A stretch of DNA of 16,624 nucleotides from an uncultured Eubacteriales bacterium (GTDB lineage Bacteria > Bacillota > Clostridia > Oscillospirales > Oscillospiraceae). The position numbers were made by a program, and so were the translations under genes. This document shows positions 6,813 to 14,099 of this stretch, in pieces; positions within the stretch are counted from its first letter, which is position 1; every line of letters begins with the position of its first letter. The DNA lies in the NCBI GenBank assembly GCA_900540545.1, contig UQGJ01000060.1, positions 1-16,624 on the forward strand, in the 5' to 3' direction. The notes below the pieces were generated by a model. The model was not told the DNA's origin, did not search any database, and saw only the letters and a list, made by a program, of their open reading frames with translations.

Positions 6813-7898
6813 ATGATGATGAAGAAATTGACCGCCCTCACCCTCTCTTGTGCGATGGTGTTTTCTCTCGCCGCCTGCAGCGGCAGCGACAAGCCCACCG
6901 GCGGCAGCGCCGACCCCGCCCCCGCCACCGGTGCGCCCGCCAATACCGAGGACAAGCCCGTGACCCTGCGGATGGCCTCCGTGGTCAGCACCAACGAGCT
7001 GGAGGGCCGGAACACCGGCATGTCCGCCGGGCTGATGACCTGGATCGACACGGTGAAGGCCGAATCCGGCGGCACCATCGACATCCAGCTCTTTGCCGAC
7101 GGACAGCTGGCCTCCGGCACCGACGCCATCGTCAACGGCATCCAGACCGGCGCCTTTGAGGTGGCCCACTTCACCACCGGCAACTGGTCGGAGTACTCCA
7201 ACGCCTTTGCCGAACTGAACGTGCCCTACCTCTATTCCAGCTATGACGAGGTCCACTCCGTCCTGGAGGGCGACATCGGGCAGGCCATGAAGGACCAGCT
7301 GGAGCAGGACGTCAACGGCATCAAGCCCCTGGCCTACATCTCCATCGGCTTCCGCAACGTGACGGCCTCCAAGCCGGTGCAGAGCGTGGCGGACATGAAG
7401 GGCCTGAAGATCCGCACCATGAACGACACCCTGCAGATCGCCGCCATGGAGGCCATGGGCTGCGCCGTCACCAGCGTGCCCATCAGCGAGCTTTACAGCG
7501 CCCTGCAGACCAAAATGGTGGACGCCGAGGAGAACCCCCTGTCCACCATCTACGCGCAGAAGTTCTATGAGGTCAACCCCTACTGCTGCCTGACCAAGCA
7601 CTCCTACACCTCCACCTTCGTGTTCATGAACGCCGACATCTACAACAGCCTGTCTGAGAACCAGAAGGCCGCCATCGACAAGGCCAACGAGGCCGCCACC
7701 GCCGCCTCCAAGACCGCCGCCGAGGCCGCCGAGGCCGAGTACCAGCAGATGCTCACCGACGCGGGCATGACCATCTACGAGCCCACCGCCGAGGAGATGG
7801 CCGCGTTCAAGGACGCCGCCAGCGCCTGCTGGGACCAGGCCAAGGGCATCATGGGCGACGACCGCTACGCCGCGCTCATGAGCGCCATGGGGATGTAA
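6813..7898 (+). CDS. dctP: TRAP transporter solute-binding lipoprotein, DctP family
   Basis: This is the extracytoplasmic receptor of a TRAP importer, predicted at 361 residues. It has a lipoprotein signal peptide (MMMKKLTALTLSC..., lipobox LAAC with Cys22) followed by a small Gly/Ser/Pro/Ala linker, so it is membrane-tethered as expected for a Gram-positive-type envelope. The DctP fold is shown by LRMAS, the FADGQLASGTDAIVNGIQTG region, the KGLKIRTM segment with the likely carboxylate-binding Arg201, and VDAEENPLSTIY. The Arg indicates an organic-acid ligand, which agrees with the acid-sugar enzymes beside it; the exact ligand cannot be read from sequence. I chose the ATG at 6813 because AAGGAG (6800-6805) lies seven bases upstream. 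ATGs at 6816 and 6819 are alternatives, and the one at 6750 is too far upstream. Confidence 0.93.
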   Translation: MMMKKLTALTLSCAMVFSLAACSGSDKPTGGSADPAPATGAPANTEDKPVTLRMASVVSTNELEGRNTGMSAGLMTWIDTVKAESGGTIDIQLFADGQLASGTDAIVNGIQTGAFEVAHFTTGNWSEYSNAFAELNVPYLYSSYDEVHSVLEGDIGQAMKDQLEQDVNGIKPLAYISIGFRNVTASKPVQSVADMKGLKIRTMNDTLQIAAMEAMGCAVTSVPISELYSALQTKMVDAEENPLSTIYAQKFYEVNPYCCLTKHSYTSTFVFMNADIYNSLSENQKAAIDKANEAATAASKTAAEAAEAEYQQMLTDAGMTIYEPTAEEMAAFKDAASACWDQAKGIMGDDRYAALMSAMGM

Positions 7899-7914
7899 CT
7901 GGAATTTGGCCCAT

Positions 7915-7960
7915 GGAGCACCGGCGGGCCGGGCCGCCGCGCCCCGGCCCGCCGGGCTCC
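7915..7960 (+). terminator. Long hairpin between dctP and dctQ
   Basis: An 18-bp stem interrupted by one bulged A (GGAGC, A, CCGGCGGGCCGGG at 7915-7933, paired with 7943-7960) stands 17 bases after the dctP stop. No U-tract follows. It is probably a partial terminator or 3' stabiliser that lets the binding protein be made in excess over the membrane subunits, as is common for transporter operons. Confidence 0.65.
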
Positions 7961-8005
7961 TGTGCTTTGCCGCCCATTACCCATCGAGAGGGAAAGGAAA
8001 ACGCC

Positions 8006-8572
8006 ATGGAAAAGAAAACCTTTGACTGGAAGAAATTCATCACCAATCTGGACCAGTATATCAGCGCCATCCTGTTTATCGTCATCATGCTCCTGCTGTT
8101 CCTCCAGGTGATCAGCCGCTATGTGTTCGGCCACTCCTTCACCTGGACCGAGGAGCTGTCCATCCTCCTCTTCGTCTGGATGACCTATCTGGGGGTCTCC
8201 AGCGCCGTGACCTACCGGAAGAACCTGCGCATCGACGCCCTGCTGGACGTGGTGCCCTTCCCGGTGAAGAAGGTGCTGCTCGTCATCAGCGACGTGATCT
8301 TCATCGTATTCAACCTCTATCTGATCGTCCCCTTCGTGGAGCTGATCGGGAGCATCGGCTCCTCCAAGACCCCCATCCTGGGCATCCCCAAGGCCATCAC
8401 CTATTGGCTGATCCCGGTGATTTTGGTGGTCACCAGCGTGAAGCTGGTCTTTGACATCATCAAGCTGTTCCACGAGAACAAAAAAGAGCTGGGCGCATCC
8501 AAGCCCTCCATCGACCTGGAGGCCATGGAGCGGGAGTACCAGGCCAAGCTGGAAGCAAAGGAGGAGAAGTAA
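8006..8572 (+). CDS. dctQ: TRAP transporter small permease subunit, DctQ family
   Basis: This 188-residue membrane protein has four predicted membrane segments (about residues 18-38, 50-68, 88-112 and 130-152). The DctQ hallmarks LQVISRYVFG (33-42) and FTWTEELS (45-52) are clear. It pairs with DctM to form the transmembrane part of the importer. The start at 8006 is preceded by AAAGGA. An upstream in-frame ATG at 7913 would encode an Arg/Pro-rich stretch read from the hairpin and is rejected. The charged C-terminal tail (about 155-188) is longer than usual and probably cytoplasmic. The gene ends three bases before dctM. Confidence 0.93.
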   Translation: MEKKTFDWKKFITNLDQYISAILFIVIMLLLFLQVISRYVFGHSFTWTEELSILLFVWMTYLGVSSAVTYRKNLRIDALLDVVPFPVKKVLLVISDVIFIVFNLYLIVPFVELIGSIGSSKTPILGIPKAITYWLIPVILVVTSVKLVFDIIKLFHENKKELGASKPSIDLEAMEREYQAKLEAKEEK

Positions 8573-8575
8573 GCC

Positions 8576-9862
8576 ATGGACCTGTTGGTATTGTTCGGCA
8601 CCATGGTGGTGTTCTTCGCCATCGGCGTGCCCATCGGCATCTGCCTGATTTTCCCCTGCTTCCTCATGCTGGTCATCAACCCGGTGACCTCGGCCTCCTT
8701 CCTGGCCCAGAGCTTTTACACCGGCGTGGCCTCCTCCTCCATGATCGCCCTGCCTTTCTTCATGATCTGCGGCAACATCATGGACAAGGGCGGCATCTCC
8801 AAGCGGCTGGTGGCCGCCGCCAACAACTGCATCGGCGGCATCACCGGGAGCCTGGGCATGGTGACCATCCTGGCCTGCATGTTCTTCGGGGCCGTGTCCG
8901 GCTCCGCCGTGGCCACCGTGGCCGCCATCGGCGCCATCATGCTGCCCGAGATGGTCCGCAACGGCTACGACAAATACTACGCCACCGGCATGTGCGCCGT
9001 GGCCGGGGGCCTGGGCATCATCGTGCCCCCCAGCTACCCCATGGTCATCTACGGCGTCACCAATAATGAGTCCATCGGCGACCTGTTCATTGCCGGCATC
9101 GTTCCCGCCGTGCTGGTGGGGGTGCTGCTGATGGCGGTCAACTACGTCTACTGCAAGAAGAAGGGCCTCAAGGGCAACAACAAGTTCCACCTCAAGACCG
9201 CCCTCCGGGGCTTCTGGGACGCCAAGTGGGCGCTGCTGATGCCCATCATCATCCTGGGCGGAATCTACGCGGGCATCTTCACCGCCACCGAGGCCGCTGT
9301 GGTGGCCACCGTGTACGGCATCATCATCGGCGTCTTTGTCTACAAGGAGGTCAGCTTCCGGCAGCTGTGGGACGAGTTCAAGGCCACCGCCACCTTCTCC
9401 GGCGGCATGATGTGGACCGTGGCCCCCGCCACCGCCATCGGCCTCATCTTCGCCTACATGGGCGTGAACAAAGCCATCTCCGGCTTCTTCCTGGGCATCT
9501 CCACCAACACCTATATCGTCATGTTCCTGGTGGTCTGCATCCTCTTCTTCATCGGCATGTTCATGCAGACCACGCCGGCCATCGTCATCTTCAGCCCGGT
9601 GCTGCTCAACGTGGCCAAGGCGGTGGGGGTCGGCTCCCTCCAGTTCGGCGTGGTCATGACGCTGGCTCTGGCCGTGGGCTTCTGCACCCCGCCGGTGTGC
9701 GCCAACGTATTCGTGGCCCAGTCCATGACGGGGCTGCCCATGGACAAGATCGTCCGGCCCGCGGTGCCCTTCATTGCGGTGCTGATCCTGGCCCTGCTGC
9801 TGGTGGCCTTCGTGCCCTTCCTGTCCACCGGGCTGCTGAGCTTCCTCAGCTCACTGGGGTAA
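8576..9862 (+). CDS. dctM: TRAP transporter large permease subunit, DctM family
   Basis: This is the ion-coupled translocation subunit of the TRAP importer, 428 residues with roughly a dozen hydrophobic segments. Family motifs are LPFFMICGNIMDKGGISKRL (about residues 59-78), FFGAVSGSAVATVAAIGAIM (about 102-121) and GLGIIVPPSYPMVIYGV (about 144-160). Its ribosome binding site (AAAGGAGGAG, 8557-8566) lies within the end of dctQ, giving translational coupling. The stop at 9860-9862 is followed after five bases by the GTG start of the DUF2088 gene, so transporter and enzyme genes form one transcript. Confidence 0.95.
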   Translation: MDLLVLFGTMVVFFAIGVPIGICLIFPCFLMLVINPVTSASFLAQSFYTGVASSSMIALPFFMICGNIMDKGGISKRLVAAANNCIGGITGSLGMVTILACMFFGAVSGSAVATVAAIGAIMLPEMVRNGYDKYYATGMCAVAGGLGIIVPPSYPMVIYGVTNNESIGDLFIAGIVPAVLVGVLLMAVNYVYCKKKGLKGNNKFHLKTALRGFWDAKWALLMPIIILGGIYAGIFTATEAAVVATVYGIIIGVFVYKEVSFRQLWDEFKATATFSGGMMWTVAPATAIGLIFAYMGVNKAISGFFLGISTNTYIVMFLVVCILFFIGMFMQTTPAIVIFSPVLLNVAKAVGVGSLQFGVVMTLALAVGFCTPPVCANVFVAQSMTGLPMDKIVRPAVPFIAVLILALLLVAFVPFLSTGLLSFLSSLG

Positions 9863-9867
9863 GCCCC

Positions 9868-11148
9868 GTGGGCGCGGTCAACGACCTGCTGCGGGGCGTC
9901 GCCCTGCCCCCCATGGCGCGGGTCCGCCAGAAGTTCCCCACGGAACATCTGGCGGACCCCGCCGCCGCGCTGAGGCGGGAGCTGGCCCGGACTGCCATCC
10001 GGGACCGGGTCCGGCCCGGCATGTCCGTGGCCGTCACGGCGGGGAGCCGGGGGCTGGACGCCTTTGTCCCCCTGCTGCGGACGCTCATCGGCGGACTGCG
10101 GGACATGGGGGCGGAGCCCTTCGTGGTCCCGGCCATGGGCAGCCACGGCGGGGCCACGGCGGCGGGGCAGGCGGCCCTGCTGGCGGGCTACGGCATCACG
10201 GAGGAGACTGTGGGGGCGCCCATCCGCTCCTCCATGGAGGTGGTCCGGGCGGCGGAGTCCCCGGACGGGGAGCCGGTCTGGGTGGACCGGCTGGCCTGGG
10301 AGGCCGACGGCATCGTGCTGTTCAACCGGGTCAAGCCCCACACCGGCTTCCGGGGAGACTACGAGAGCGGCCTGGTCAAGATGGCGGCCGTGGGCCTGGG
10401 AAAGCAGCGGGGGGCCGAGACGGTCCACGCCGGAGGACCGGCGGCCATGGCCGGGCGGGTGCGGGACTTCGGCACCGCCGCCATCCGGCGCGCCCGGGTC
10501 CTGTTCGGCGTGGCCACAGTGGAGAACGGGTACGACCGGGTCCACACGGTCCGGGTCCTGACGCCGGACGAGATATTCCGGGAGGAGCCCGTCCTGCTGG
10601 AGCGGGCCAAGGCGCTGATGCCGCGGCTCCTGTTTGAACGCCTGGACGTGCTGGTGGTGGACCGCATCGGGAAGAACATCAGCGGCCCCGGCATGGACCC
10701 CAACATCACCCACACCTACCTTCCCGGCGCGGCCATCCCGGACAGTCTGCGGGCGAAGCGGGCCGGGCGGGTGGCGGTGCTGGACCTGACGGAGGAGACC
10801 CACGGCGCGGCCATGGGCATCGGCATGGCCGACGTGACCACCCGGCGGGTGCTGGAGAAGATGGACTTCGATGCCACCTATCCCAACTGCCTCACCAGCG
10901 GCGTGACGGTGTCGGCCAAGCTGCCCATGGTGTTCGACAGCGACCGGCTGGCCCTTCAGGCCGCCGTGCAGACGCTGGCCGGGGCGGACCGGGACGGGCT
11001 GCGGATGGTCCGCATCCGGGACACCCTCCACCTGGGGGAAATCTGGGTCTCGGAGGCCCTGCTGCCCGAGGCGGCGGCCTGCCGGCAGGCGGAGGTCCTG
11101 ACGCCGGCGGAACCCCTGCCCTTCGACGGGGCGGGAAATCTATTTTGA
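9868..11148 (+). CDS. DUF2088 (lactate racemase N-terminal domain) protein, LarA-like
   Basis: The 426-residue protein belongs to the DUF2088/LarA superfamily. LarA is a nickel-pincer-nucleotide racemase of 2-hydroxy acids, and relatives act on other hydroxy acids including sugar acids. Possible equivalents of LarA's histidines and cofactor lysine are His93 (AMGSHGGAT), His158 (RVKPHTGFRG) and Lys171 (ESGLVKM), with Lys179 (GLGKQRG) another candidate; this mapping is my inference. GSRG (59-62) and DPNITHTYLP are also characteristic. I chose GTG at 9868 because the resulting N-terminus (VNDLLRGVALPPMARVRQKF) matches the family layout. The only upstream signal is a weak TGGGGT, so coupling to dctM is likely. 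The first in-frame ATG (9913) would cut the conserved start. larB, larC and larE are absent from the window. A racemase or epimerase of the imported acid is the best guess. Confidence 0.85.
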   Translation: MGAVNDLLRGVALPPMARVRQKFPTEHLADPAAALRRELARTAIRDRVRPGMSVAVTAGSRGLDAFVPLLRTLIGGLRDMGAEPFVVPAMGSHGGATAAGQAALLAGYGITEETVGAPIRSSMEVVRAAESPDGEPVWVDRLAWEADGIVLFNRVKPHTGFRGDYESGLVKMAAVGLGKQRGAETVHAGGPAAMAGRVRDFGTAAIRRARVLFGVATVENGYDRVHTVRVLTPDEIFREEPVLLERAKALMPRLLFERLDVLVVDRIGKNISGPGMDPNITHTYLPGAAIPDSLRAKRAGRVAVLDLTEETHGAAMGIGMADVTTRRVLEKMDFDATYPNCLTSGVTVSAKLPMVFDSDRLALQAAVQTLAGADRDGLRMVRIRDTLHLGEIWVSEALLPEAAACRQAEVLTPAEPLPFDGAGNLF

Positions 11149-11163
11149 AAGGGAGGCCGTGTC

Positions 11164-11934
11164 ATGCTGCACGACAGCCAAAAGGCATTGCTTGCCAAGC
11201 TGGAACTGCCCTATCCCTGCGTGGCGGTGAAGTTCCGGTTTGAAGCGCCGGACGCGCCCCATTACGACGGGGAGAAGCTGGCCTACTGCCAGTACGTGAA
11301 ATACGCCCAGGACACGGGCAGGCACTTCTATATTAACGCCGAGGACGACGCCTGCTACGGCAAGATGGCCCTGGGCATGACCGACAAGCCGCCGGTCACC
11401 GCCAGCGGACAGGCGGGCTACGACTTCGGCTGCTACCAGACCCCCACCGCCTGCCAGCAGCTCTACCAGAAGCTGCCCGTGCTGGAACCCCACACGGTAC
11501 GGTTCGTGGAGTTCTGCCCGGCCCGGGACTGCGATTTTGACCCGGACCTGCTGTTCTTTGTGGCCGACCTGCCCCAGGCGGACATCATCATGCGGGCGAC
11601 CAGCTACATCTCCGGGGACCTGTGGGAGAGCAAGTCCTCCCCGGTCATCAGCTGCGCCTGGATGTACGCCTACCCGGTCATCACCGGGAAGGTGAACCAC
11701 ATCACCACCGGCTACTACCATGGCCTCAAGCGCCGGAAGGCGTATCCGGCGGGGCTGCGGATGATCTCGGTGCCCTACCAGAAGTTGCCGGAGTTCTTCG
11801 CCGCCCTGGAGTCCATGGACTGGACCCTCATCGCCTTCCGGGAGGACGACGAGAGCAAGGCGGAGCTGCAAAGGCGCATCGACCACTGGCAGGAGATGGC
11901 CCAGGCCATCGGCAGCTACGTGGACCTGCACTAA
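11164..11934 (+). CDS. DUF169 family protein (COG2043), function unknown
   Basis: The 256-residue cytoplasmic protein has no signal peptide or membrane segment and matches the DUF169 layout: LPYPCVAVKF near the N-terminus (residues 15-24), a DDACYGKMALGM segment (61-72), a middle VEFCPARDCDFDPDLLFF region (115-132), then SPVISCAWMYAYPV (159-172). It has nine cysteines, at 19, 42, 64, 90, 97, 118, 123, 164 and possibly others, several in conserved-looking contexts, so metal or Fe-S binding is conceivable but unproven. GGGAGG lies just upstream, 15 bases after the DUF2088 stop, so it is the last gene of the dctPQM operon before a strong terminator. Its co-location with acid-sugar genes suggests a catabolic or cofactor-related role. 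I do not assign a reaction. Confidence 0.85.
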   Translation: MLHDSQKALLAKLELPYPCVAVKFRFEAPDAPHYDGEKLAYCQYVKYAQDTGRHFYINAEDDACYGKMALGMTDKPPVTASGQAGYDFGCYQTPTACQQLYQKLPVLEPHTVRFVEFCPARDCDFDPDLLFFVADLPQADIIMRATSYISGDLWESKSSPVISCAWMYAYPVITGKVNHITTGYYHGLKRRKAYPAGLRMISVPYQKLPEFFAALESMDWTLIAFREDDESKAELQRRIDHWQEMAQAIGSYVDLH

Positions 11935-11940
11935 AAGGAG

Positions 11941-11976
11941 AAAAGACCGCGCACCTGTTTGGGTGCGCGGTCTTTT
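11941..11976. terminator. Bidirectional intrinsic terminator
   Basis: A perfect 15-bp stem (AAAAGACCGCGCACC, 11941-11955, with 11962-11976) has a six-base loop and a T-run on the + side. Read on the - strand, it begins right at the histidine kinase stop and is followed by CTCCTTTT. It ends both the dctP operon and the convergent two-component operon. Confidence 0.92.
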
Positions 11977-13269
11977 TTATGGCTTCAGGGGGAGCTTGAC
12001 TTCAAAGACGGTGCCGTCGGGGCCGGTGCGGGAGACGCGGATGGCGCCGTGGTGGGCGTTCACCAGCTCCCGGGCGATGGACAGGCCCAGGCCAAAGTGC
12101 TCCTTGGTGGTCCGGGCGGCGTCGGCCCGGTAGAAGCGGTCAAAGACCCGGTCCACATGGAGAGGGTCGATGCCGGGGCCGGTGTCCCGGACCTCCAGGG
12201 TCAGCCACCGAGCGTCGGACCGGGCGTACAGGGTCACAACGCCGCCGTCGGGGGTGTAGCGGAAGGCGTTGTCCAGCAGGATGGTCAGCACCTGGCCCAG
12301 GCGCTGGGCGTCGCCGGGGACGGGAGGGAGGTCGGTCTCCGGCACGTCCAGGACCAGGCGCTGGCCCCGCTGGCCGGCCAGGGGGGCAAACAGCTCGGCG
12401 GTCTCCAGCAGCAGGGCGTCCACGTCCACGGGGGCGGGGCGGAGGGACCAGGTCCCGGCGTCGCTGCGGGCCAGGGAGAGCAGGTCGTCCACCAGACGGG
12501 CCATGCGGGCGCACTCGCCCTCGATGTTCCGGCGCAGCCGGGGGGCCTGGGCGGGGTCCAGGTCCAGGGCCGACACGCTGGTGCGGATGACGGCCAGGGG
12601 GGAGCGCAGCTCGTGGGAGGCGGCGGCCACGAATTCCGCCTGCCGCCGCTGGCTTTCCTCCACCGGGCGGATGGCCCGGCCCGCGAAGAGCCAGCACAGC
12701 CCCACCAGGGCGGCCACCCCCAGCAGGACCAGGGCGGCGAAGGCCCCCCGCAGCAGCCAGACCTGTCGCTGGGTCCCGGACAGGTCCCGTAGGAGGACCA
12801 GGCTCTGCCAGCCCCCGGTGACGGGTATCTGGGTGACGGCGCCCAGGTAGGCGTCGCCGTGGTCGCCCCGGACCTCGAAGACCACGGAGGTGGTGTCGAT
12901 GACCGAGATGGGGGCCCGGGCGGCGTCCACCCCCAGGGTCCGGCCCATGTCCTCCGCCCGGTCCAGCAGGACCTGCCGGCCGGTGGCCGGGGTCCAGGAC
13001 CCCCGGAAGGTGAGGGGGGTCCCCTTGTCCCGGATGGAGACGAGAAGCCCCTCGCTGGACTCCATCTGGGCCAGCCAGGTGGCGCTGACCACCCGGTCGG
13101 ACTGGAGCTTGACCACGATGCTGTTGACGTTGGAGCGGAAGGTGGCCTCCGCGCCGGCCCGGAGCTGGCCCTCCGCCAGGGAGAGGGCGGCCAGGGCCAT
13201 CACCACCAGCACCGCCCCGGTGAGGGCCGCCGCCAGGGCGGTGAGCTGCCGCCGCAGCCGCCCTAACAC
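11977..13269 (-). CDS. Sensor histidine kinase
   Basis: This membrane kinase is 430 residues long. Segments in order: TM1 (about 9-31), an extracellular sensor region of about 140 residues with no domain I recognise, TM2 (about 174-196), a dimerisation/phosphoacceptor domain with His219 in SHELRSPL, and an HATPase domain with N-box Asn334 (LLDNAFRYTP), DTGPGID (362-368) and FGLGLSIA (392-399). There is little room for a HAMP domain between TM2 and the His box. I chose GTG at 13269 because GGAGG lies seven bases upstream and TM1 follows directly. The longer frame from 13479 overlaps the regulator gene and encodes Arg/Pro-rich sequence. It overlaps the response regulator stop by seven bases, so the pair is coupled. 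The signal sensed is unknown. Confidence 0.9.
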   Translation of the reverse strand: MLGRLRRQLTALAAALTGAVLVVMALAALSLAEGQLRAGAEATFRSNVNSIVVKLQSDRVVSATWLAQMESSEGLLVSIRDKGTPLTFRGSWTPATGRQVLLDRAEDMGRTLGVDAARAPISVIDTTSVVFEVRGDHGDAYLGAVTQIPVTGGWQSLVLLRDLSGTQRQVWLLRGAFAALVLLGVAALVGLCWLFAGRAIRPVEESQRRQAEFVAAASHELRSPLAVIRTSVSALDLDPAQAPRLRRNIEGECARMARLVDDLLSLARSDAGTWSLRPAPVDVDALLLETAELFAPLAGQRGQRLVLDVPETDLPPVPGDAQRLGQVLTILLDNAFRYTPDGGVVTLYARSDARWLTLEVRDTGPGIDPLHVDRVFDRFYRADAARTTKEHFGLGLSIARELVNAHHGAIRVSRTGPDGTVFEVKLPLKP

Positions 13270-13943
13270 GGCGGGACCTCCAGCCGGTAGCCCACCCCCC
13301 GGACGGTGGCGAGCTTGACGGCGCTGCCCACGGTGGTCAGGCGGCGGCGGAGAAAGTGGACGTAGTTGTCCAGGTTCCCGTCCTCCACCGGCGCGTCGGG
13401 GCCCCAGATGCGGGCCAGCAGCAGCTCCCGGGTCAGGGTCTGCCCGGCGTTGCGGAGCAGCAGCTCCAAAAGCTGGCACTCCCGCTTGGACAGGGGACAG
13501 GCCCCGCCGGGCCCCCGGAGGGCGCAGAGGTCGGCGTCCAGCTCCAGGTCCCCGGCAGAGAGCCGGGCGGTGGACTCGAACTGCCGGGGGCGGCGGGACA
13601 GCGCCCGGATGCGGGCCAGCAGCTCCTCCACGGCGAAGGGCTTAGGCAGGTAGTCGTCGGCCCCCGCGTCCAGGCCGGAGACCCGGTCGGCCACCCCGTC
13701 CAGGGCGGTGAGCATGAGCACCGGGGTGGAAAAGCCCGCGCTCCGCAGGGCCCGGACCACCGAGGCCCCGTCCCGCTCCGGGAGCATCCGGTCCATGAGG
13801 ATGAGGTCGTAGGCGTTTTGCAGGGCGAAGTGGAGGCCGTCGTCCCCGGTGTGGGCGTAGTCCACGGTATAGCCCGCCCGCCGCAGGTGGACGTCCACCG
13901 CGGCGCAGAGGTCCTGGTCGTCCTCCACCATTAAAATACGCAT
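13263..13943 (-). CDS. OmpR/PhoB-family response regulator
   Basis: The 226-residue protein has a receiver domain (acidic pocket Glu7/Asp8/Asp9, phosphoacceptor Asp51 in LILMDRMLP, Thr79, Lys101 in LPKPF) and a C-terminal winged helix (about 130-222, with LSKRECQLLELLLRN and the closing VRGVGYRL). It is the partner of the overlapping kinase. The ATG at 13943 follows AAAAGGAG on the - strand. DNA targets probably include the divergent intergenic region, which has repeated TCTAAA motifs, and hence possibly the neighbouring lipoprotein gene; this is inference from arrangement only. Confidence 0.95.
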   Translation of the reverse strand: MRILMVEDDQDLCAAVDVHLRRAGYTVDYAHTGDDGLHFALQNAYDLILMDRMLPERDGASVVRALRSAGFSTPVLMLTALDGVADRVSGLDAGADDYLPKPFAVEELLARIRALSRRPRQFESTARLSAGDLELDADLCALRGPGGACPLSKRECQLLELLLRNAGQTLTRELLLARIWGPDAPVEDGNLDNYVHFLRRRLTTVGSAVKLATVRGVGYRLEVPPC

Positions 13944-13976
13944 GTCGGGGCACTCCTTTTTTCTTAGGGTAAGACC

Positions 13977-14050
13977 ACTATATCATGAAACCCTCTAAAA
14001 AACCTATAATCTAAATTTTGTCTCTAAAAAAACTTACAGGTGGTTTAGAG
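13977..14050. promoter_or_regulatory. Divergent AT-rich promoter region with TCTAAA repeats
   Basis: This AT-rich stretch lies in otherwise GC-rich DNA. On the - strand TATAGT (13982-13977) preceded by TGA is a good extended -10 for the response regulator operon; no clear -35 is seen, as at activator-dependent promoters. On the + strand TATAAT (14005-14010) is a perfect -10 candidate for the lipoprotein gene, also without a good -35. Repeats CTCTAAAAAAC (13993-14003), TCTAAA (14010-14015), CTCTAAAAAAAC (14022-14033) and the inverse TTTAGAG (14044-14050) may be response regulator sites. Confidence 0.5.
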
Positions 14051-14099
14051 AAAACTGCGATATTCTCATGGTACACTCAAAAAAGAAGGAGCAAGCGAT

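Noticed and set aside
9226..9867. N-terminal extension of the DUF2088 frame back into dctM
   Set aside because: The extension overlaps dctM in another frame and encodes His/Arg-rich sequence; the conserved N-terminus fits the GTG at 9868.
13270..13479. N-terminal extension of the histidine kinase frame
   Set aside because: It overlaps the response regulator gene and encodes Pro/Arg-rich residues; GTG at 13269 has a good ribosome binding site and leads into TM1.
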